A stretch of 64,000 bases of DNA, taken from NCBI RefSeq assembly GCF_963082655.1, contig NC_081555.1, positions 29,869,266 through 29,933,265 on the forward strand, given 5' to 3'. A program made the translations under genes and the position numbers. Of the stretch, positions 57,649-64,000 are shown in pieces. The notes below the pieces were generated by a model. That model had not been told where the DNA came from and ran no database searches. It saw only the letters and a program-made list of their open reading frames with translations. This DNA is from Stomoxys calcitrans. Its lineage: Eukaryota > Arthropoda > Insecta > Diptera > Muscidae. How positions within the stretch are numbered: the first letter of the stretch is position 1; the number at the start of each line of letters is the position of its first letter.

Positions 57649-59826
57649 GTTTGAACTCAGGCATTCAGCGACAAAAGCACACATGGCTATGGCGCCCTGT
57701 GGTCATTAGAGAGAAACTAACCACCACACATGATCCCACGATTAATAAATTGGTATTGTATGCCTTTGCTACATTTCAAATGAAAGGTACATGTCTTTGC
57801 TACACTTCGTATAAAAAGGTGATTGTCTTTGCTACATTAATTTTATTTGGATGTAGCAAAGACATACACTTTGTTACTAAAATATAACTGAAAAGTAGTG
57901 TTTTCACTAACGTCATCTGGCATCCAAAAGGCACAATAGAATGTACGCATTTTTTGACCATCGACATCTGCTAACCACTCCTTGTAACTAAATATAACTG
58001 AGAGATGCCATTTTTAGCAGCGACACCTGGCATCCAAAAGGCGACACCTGGCATACACTATCTTTGCGTATTGTTTCTTTGATTGCACGGCCTTGACATC
58101 TTTTGTCTAACTAAAGAACTACAATGGTGGTTGTATAAAATAACAAAATTCAAGCAGAAAGTTCATGTCTTTGATAAACTAGTACTAGAATTGCAAGTCT
58201 TTGCTACATTTCAAATAAAGTGCTTGTCTTTAATAAAAAGTTTATTAACTACAATAATAAAATAATGGTTTGATTTTATATTAAACAATCCTATATTCAA
58301 AAAAAAAATTAATTTGTATTATTTTCTATGTATGTTTTTTTAGTCTATAATTAACGAAAAACATCAACAAAAAAAAAAAACAAAAGTATTACATATCAAA
58401 ATTACAAAATTAATTAAACAAAATAGACAACAAGGAAAAACAAATTCTTGGTGTTTCCCTCTTGAAAATAGTAGTCCATTGCGAGTTTTTAATTTCCTTC
58501 TTCATTTTTTGAACTTCCTGCTCGCACTGAACCACTTTTTCTCGGGCATCAGAAAGTTCAATCAACATTTTTTTCTGGCTCTCTTGCAGTTTGTAGTTTT
58601 CAAACCATAATTTTAAATTGGCTTGCCTTAATTTGTGGATTTCTTCCAAGAAATTATTCTTATTCACATCCATTTCCTTTCGTTTGGCTTCACTTATTAT
58701 TATTTCCATTTCCTTATTACCTTTCCTTTTTTTCTTTTTTTTATTTTCTTTCCAATTACCTCTTCCTTAGGCTTCCACACAGGAATGAATGAAATCGTTT
58801 GGAAGCTCACCCTTTTATAGAATTTTTGTTTGTTATTTTTGTTGCCTTAGTAACATCATTTGACAGGAAAATATGAAAGATTAGTAGCTTTGTTCCGAAT
58901 GTGTATTCAAATTAAGGAATATTAGGTCTGTTACGGAAAATTCAGCTAAAAATCAGAAAAATTTCCGGGCCTGGTCCCAAGATATTGGCCGACGAAAATA
59001 TTTTTGATGCAGTTTGCGAAAACTTCCTTATTGGGGACCTCCGTTCGGCTCTGGAAGGCTCATGTACAATTCTATTGTCGAACTATATATATTGTGAGCG
59101 CTAGTTAGCAGTTGAGAGATGTTAGTTACATATGCGTCATAGTTCGCGTCAAATTTGATTTTGGAGGGTTTTGTGAGGGAAATTTGGACGATATATCAGA
59201 AAAATTTTGTTTGTTGCATTAGTTGGAGCCTAGACGTCGACTCTTCGCAAAAGTATGCATTCATCTAGATATAGTGTTAACCAATAGGTGTGTGTAATCT
59301 CAAGACCCTAGGTGGTCCAGGTCTCGAGATAGAGGAAAATTCAACTAAAAATCAGAAACATTTTCTATGTTGGATTTGTTGAAAAATATACATCGAAAAT
59401 CCACGATATTTAGCATGTATATAGATATAGTGATAGCCTATCTGTGGGTGTAATCTCAAGACCCTAGGCGGACAAAGTTCCATGATCTAGGAAAATTCGA
59501 CCAATTAACTTTTTTTGCATTTTTCCAAATTTGCACGATCTTGATGAAACTTTGCAAGTAAATAGAGGAAGTTCTTACCTATACGTCGATGTAAATCTCA
59601 AGACCCTAAGTGGTCCGGGCCCCGAGATATAGGCCGACGAAAATATTTTTGACGAATTTTGAGAAAAGTTTTTAATCGGCTCTTGGAAGGCTCATTTACA
59701 AGCTTATTGTCGAACTATATTTGGTGGGCGGTGGTTAGCAGTTGACAGATCTGTCATAGCACGCGCCAAATTTGATTTTAGATGGTTTGCGCGGGAAAAT
59801 TCGACGAAAAATTAGAGAAAAAAATA
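57649..59826 (+). repeat. Array unit 26
   Basis: 2,178 bp. Left end CATTAGAG type, right half haplotype B. Extra length comes mainly from longer A-runs near 58300 and 58370. Confidence 0.95.
58410..58709 (-). CDS. Coiled-coil protein, unit 26 copy
   Basis: Protein identical to the unit 1 copy. One base just upstream of its TATA box differs (AGAATTTTTG instead of AGACTTTTTG on the plus strand). Confidence 0.55.
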   Translation of the reverse strand: MEIIISEAKRKEMDVNKNNFLEEIHKLRQANLKLWFENYKLQESQKKMLIELSDAREKVVQCEQEVQKMKKEIKNSQWTTIFKRETPRICFSLLSILFN

Positions 59827-61998
59827 GTTTGAACTCAGGCATTCAGCGACAAAAGCACACATGGCTATGGCGCCCTGTGTTCATTTGAGAGAAACTAACC
59901 ACCACACATGATCCCACGATTAATAAATTGGTATTGTATGTCTTTGCTACATTTCAAATGAAAGGTACATGTCTTTGCTACACTTCATATAAAAGGTGAT
60001 TGTCTTTGCTACATTAATTTTATTTGGATGTAGCAAAGACATACACTTTGTTACTAAAATATAACTGAAAAGTAGTGTTTTCACTAACGTCATCTGGCAT
60101 CCAAAAGGCACAATAGAATGTACGTATTTTTTGACCAACGACATCTGCTAACCACTCCTTGCAACTAAATATAACTGAGAGATGCCATTTTTAGCAGCGA
60201 CACCTGGCATCCAAAAGGCGACACCTGGCATACACTATCTTTGCGTATTGTTTCTTTTATTGCACGGCCTTGACATCTTTTGTCTAACTAAAGAACTACA
60301 ATGGTGGTTGTATAAAATAACAAAATTCAAGCAGAAAGTTCATGTCTTTGATAAACTAGTACTAGAATTGCAAGTCTTTGCTACATTTCAAATAAAGTGC
60401 TTGTCTTTAATAAAAAGTTTATTAACTACAATAATAAAATAATGGTTTGATTTTATATTAAACAATCCTATATTCAAAAAAAATTAATTTGTATTATTTT
60501 CTATGTATGTTTTTTTAGTCTATAATTAACGAAAAACATCAACAAAAAAAAAAAACAAAAGTATTACATATCAAAATTACAAAATTAATTAAACAAAATA
60601 GACAACAAGGAAAAACAAATTCTTGGTGTTTCCCTCTTGAAAATAGTAGTCCATTGCGAGTTTTTAATTTCCTTCTTCATTTTTTGAACTTCCTGCTCGC
60701 ACTGAACCACTTTTTCTCGGGCATCAGAAAGTTCAATCAACATTTTTTTCTGGCTCTCTTGCAGTTTGTAGTTTTCAAACCATAATTTTAAATTGGCTTG
60801 CCTTAATTTGTGGATTTCTTCTAAGAAATTATTCTTATTCACATCCATTTCCTTTCGTTTGGCTTCACTTATTATTATTTCCATTTCCTTATTACCTTTC
60901 CTTTTTTTCTTTTTTTATTTTCTTTCCAATTACCTCTTCCTTAGGCTTCCACACAGGAATGAATGAAATCGTTTGGAAGCTCACCCTTTTATAGACTCTT
61001 TGTTTGTTATTTTTGTTGCCTTAGTAACATCATTTGACAGAAAAATATGAAAGATTAGTAGCTTTGTTCCGAATGTGTATTCAAATTAAGGAATATTAGG
61101 TCTGTTACGGAAAATTTAGCTAAAAATCAGAAAAATTTCCGGTCCTGGTCCCAAGATATTGGCCGACGAAAATATTTTTGATGCATTTTGCGAAAACTTC
61201 CTTATTGGGGACCTCCGTTCGGCTCTGGAAGGATCATGTACAATTCTATTGTCGAACTATAAATATTGTGAGCGCTAGTTAGCAGTTGAGAGATGTTAGT
61301 TACATATGCGTCATAGTTCGCGTCAAATTTGATTTTGGAGGGTTTTGTGAGGGAAATTTGGACGATATATCAGAAAAATTTTGTTTGTTGCATTAGTTGG
61401 AGCCTAGACGTCGACTCTTCGCAAAAGTATGCATTCATCTAGATATAGTGTTAACCAATAGGTGTGTGTAATCTCAAGACCCTAGGTGGTCCAGGTCTCG
61501 AGATAGAGGAAAATTCAACTAAAAATCAGAAACATTTTCTATGTTGGATTTGTTGAAAAATATACATCGAAAATCCACGATATTTAGCATGTATATAGAT
61601 ATAGTGATAGCCTATCTGTGGGTGTAATCTCAAGACCCTAGGCGGACAAAGTTCCATGATCTAGGAAAATTCGACCAATTAACTTTTTTTGCATTTTTCC
61701 AAATTTGCACGATCTTGATGAAACTTTGCAAGTAAATAGAGGAAGTTCTTACCTATACGTCGATGTAAATCTCAAGACCCTAAGTGGTCCGGGCCCCGAG
61801 ATATAGGCCGACGAAAATATTTTTGACGAATTTTGAGAAAAGTTTTTAATCGGCTCTTGGAAGGCTCATTTACAAGCTTATTGTCGAACTATATTTGGTG
61901 GGCGGTGGTTAGCAGTTGACAGATGTGTCATAGCACGCGCCAAATTTGATTTTAGATGGTTTGGGCGGGAAAATTCGACGAAAAATTAGAAAAAAATT
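59827..61998 (+). repeat. Array unit 27 (mosaic)
   Basis: 2,172 bp. The right half reads CTTATTGGGGACC (B) and then, within about 40 bp, GGATCATG and CTATAAATATT (A). This is the clearest within-haplotype switch in the window. TTTTAT replaces TTTGAT near 60257. Confidence 0.95.
60585..60884 (-). CDS. Coiled-coil protein, unit 27 copy
   Basis: Protein identical to the unit 1 copy, with one silent TTG-to-TTA leucine change (plus-strand T at about 60822). Confidence 0.55.
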   Translation of the reverse strand: MEIIISEAKRKEMDVNKNNFLEEIHKLRQANLKLWFENYKLQESQKKMLIELSDAREKVVQCEQEVQKMKKEIKNSQWTTIFKRETPRICFSLLSILFN

Positions 61999-64000
61999 GT
62001 TTGAACTCAGGCATTCAGCGACAAAAGCACACATGGCTATGGCGCCCTGTGGTCATTAGAGAGAAACTAACCACCACACATGATCCCACGATTAATAAAT
62101 TGGTATTGTATGCCTTTGCTACATTTCAAATGAAAGGTACATGTCTTTGCTACACTTCGTATAAAAAGGTGATTGTCTTTGCTACATTAATTTTATTTGG
62201 ATGTAGCAAAGACATACACTTTGTTACTAAAATATAACTGAAAAGTAGTGTTTTCACTAACGTCATCTGGCATCCAAAAGGCAGAATAGAATGTACGCAT
62301 TTTTTGACCATCGACATCTGCTAACCACTCCTTGCAACTAAATATAACTGAGAGATGCCATTTTTAGCTGCGACACCTGGCATCCAAAAGGCGACACCTG
62401 GCATACACTATCTTTGCGTATTGTTTCTTTGATTGCACGGCCTTGACATCTTTTGTCTAACTAAAGAACTACAATGGTGGTTGTATAAAATAACAAAATT
62501 CAAGCAGAAAGTTCATGTCTTTGATAAACTAGTACTAGAATTGCAAGTCTTTGCTACATTTCAAATAAAGTGCTTGTCTTTAATAAAAAGTTTATTAACT
62601 ACAATAATAAAATAATGGTTTGATTTTATATTAAACAATCCTATATTCAAAAAAAAATTAATTTGTATTATTTTCTATGTATGTTTTTTTAGTCTATAAT
62701 TAACGAAAAACATCAACAAAAAAAAAAAAACAAAAGTATTACATATCAAAATTACAAAATTAATTAAACAAAATAGACAACAAGGAAAAACAAATTCTTG
62801 GTGTTTCCCTCTTGAAAATAGTAGTCCATTGCGAGTTTTTAATTTCCTTCTTCATTTTTTGAACTTCCTGCTCGCACTGAACCACTTTTTCTCGGGCATC
62901 AGAAAGTTCAATCAACATTTTTTTCTGGCTCTCTTGCAGTTTGTAGTTTTCAAACCATAATTTTAAATTGGCTTGCCTTAATTTGTGGATTTCTTCCAAG
63001 AAATTATTCTTATTCACATCCATTTACTTTCGTTTGGCTTCACTTATTATTATTTCCATTTCCTTATTACCTTTCCTTTTTTTCTTTTTTTTATTTTCTT
63101 TCCAATTACCTCTTCCTTAGGCTTCCACACAGGAATGAATGAAATCGTTTGGAAGCTCACCCTTTTATAGACTTTTTGTTTGTTATTTTTGTTGCCTTAG
63201 TAACATCATTTGACAGGAAAATATGAAAGATTAGTAGCTTTGTTCCGAATGTGTATTCAAATTAAGGAATATTAGGTCTGTTACGGAAAATTCAGCTAAA
63301 AATCAGAAAAATTTCCGGGCCTGGTCCCAAGATATTGGCCGACGAAAATATTTTTGATGCAGTTTGCGAAAACTTCCTTATTGGGGACCTCCGTTCGGCT
63401 CTGGAAGGCTCATGTACAATTCTATTGTCGAACTATATATATTGTGAGCGCTAGTTAGCAGTTGAGAGATGTTAGTTACATATGCGTCATAGTTCGCGTC
63501 AAATTTGATTTTGGAGGGTTTTGTGAGGGAAATTTGGACGATATATCAGAAAAATTTTGTTTGTTGCATTAGTTGGAGCCTAGACGTCGACTCTTCGCAA
63601 AAGTATGCATTCATCTAGATATAGTGTTAACCAATAGGTGTGTGTAATCTCAAGACCCTAGGTGGTCCAGGTCTCGAGATAGAGGAAAATTCAACTAAAA
63701 ATCAGAAACATTTTCTATGATGGATTTGTTGAAAAATATACATCGAAAATCCACGATATTTAGCATGTATATAGATATAGTGATAGCCTATCTGTGGGTG
63801 TAATCTCAAGACCCTAGGCCGACAAAGTTCCATGATCTAGGAAAATTCGACCAATTAACTTTTTTTGCATTTTTCCAAATTTGCACGATCTTGATGAAAC
63901 TTTGCAAGTAAATAGAGGAAGTTCTTACCTATACGTCGATGTAAATCTCAAGACCCTAAGTGGTCCGGGCCCCGAGATATAGGCCGACGAAAATATTTTT
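61999..64000 (+). repeat. Array unit 28 (cut by window end)
   Basis: First 2,002 bp of a unit. Left end CATTAGAG type with CCTTGCAAC, right half haplotype B. Private changes include GGCAGAATAG near 62281 and CTAGGCCGAC near 63817. Its gene copy has a nonsense change. Confidence 0.95.
62760..63059 (-). pseudogene. Coiled-coil gene, unit 28 copy, E12 stop
   Basis: Codon 12 (GAA) is TAA, read on the minus strand at 63024-63026, truncating the normal reading after 11 residues. The next codon is Met13, so re-initiation could still give an 87-residue protein with the whole coiled coil. Whether this copy is dead is therefore uncertain; the call is pseudogene or N-terminally shortened allele. Confidence 0.5.

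Larger units (their letters stand above)
1..64000. repeat. Macrosatellite array, 28 tandem units of about 2.17 kb
   Basis: The whole window is one head-to-tail array in a single orientation. Landmarks recur every 2,171-2,179 bp, except across two units enlarged to about 3.8 kb by a transposon. Units differ by scattered substitutions and homopolymer length changes, so they are very similar but not identical. No unique flanking DNA is present at either end, so true array length is unknown. No rRNA, tRNA or histone sequence was recognised in the unit. Apart from the coiled-coil ORF module, the unit looks like satellite DNA built from older, diverged sub-repeats. Confidence 0.98.

Noticed and set aside
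1..64000. CRISPR array, rDNA, histone or tRNA cluster as explanation of the repeats
   Set aside because: The 2.17-kb period is far beyond CRISPR size. No rRNA, tRNA or histone-like sequence was recognised, and the transposon and promoter features are animal-like.

Overview
The window is one uninterrupted head-to-tail tandem array. A unit of about 2,174 bp (2,171-2,179 bp) repeats 28 times: 27 complete units plus a final partial one. Phased on the motif GTTTGAACTC, units start at 2, 2173, 4348, 6522, 8696, 10871, 13046, 15218, 17392, 19567, 21743, 23918, 26093, 28268, 30443, 32619, 34794, 36972, 40789, 44604, 46776, 48951, 51125, 53297, 55470, 57649, 59827 and 61999. Neither end of the array is visible. 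AT-rich composition, the absence of bacterial gene organisation, an IR/DR-type Tc1 transposon and a TATA + TCATTC initiator pair point to an animal genome, most likely an arthropod; the species cannot be named from this sequence.

Each unit has the same layout (offsets from unit start). About 110-220: 31-bp sub-repeats carrying TCTTTGCTACA, ending in a 14-bp inverted repeat. About 220-430: short direct repeats of ACACCTGGCATCC type. About 570-1165, minus strand: a compact candidate gene with TATA box, initiator, roughly 80-nt leader, 99-codon ORF for a leucine-zipper-like coiled coil, and an AATAAA site about 160 nt past the stop. About 1240-2172: satellite-like DNA made of diverged sub-repeats around AATCTCAAGACCCTAGG and a diverged duplication of about 220 bp.

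The coiled-coil ORF is open in 26 of 28 units and nearly invariant. Unit 13 has a 1-bp deletion and unit 28 a premature stop. Most variation shared between units lies outside the gene module and mixes as a mosaic of two haplotypes, the mark of unequal exchange and gene conversion. Units 11-13 and 14-16 look like a 6,525-bp higher-order duplication.

Units 18 and 19 each carry an apparently complete 1,640-bp Tc1/mariner element with a 342-aa DD34E transposase at the same TA. Flanking marker variants repeat at exactly 3,815 bp, so the element inserted once and was then duplicated with its host unit. The most interesting reading is a multicopy, homogenised gene family inside a macrosatellite, comparable in layout to ampliconic arrays on sex chromosomes or in heterochromatin. 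Expression and function are not shown by the sequence.
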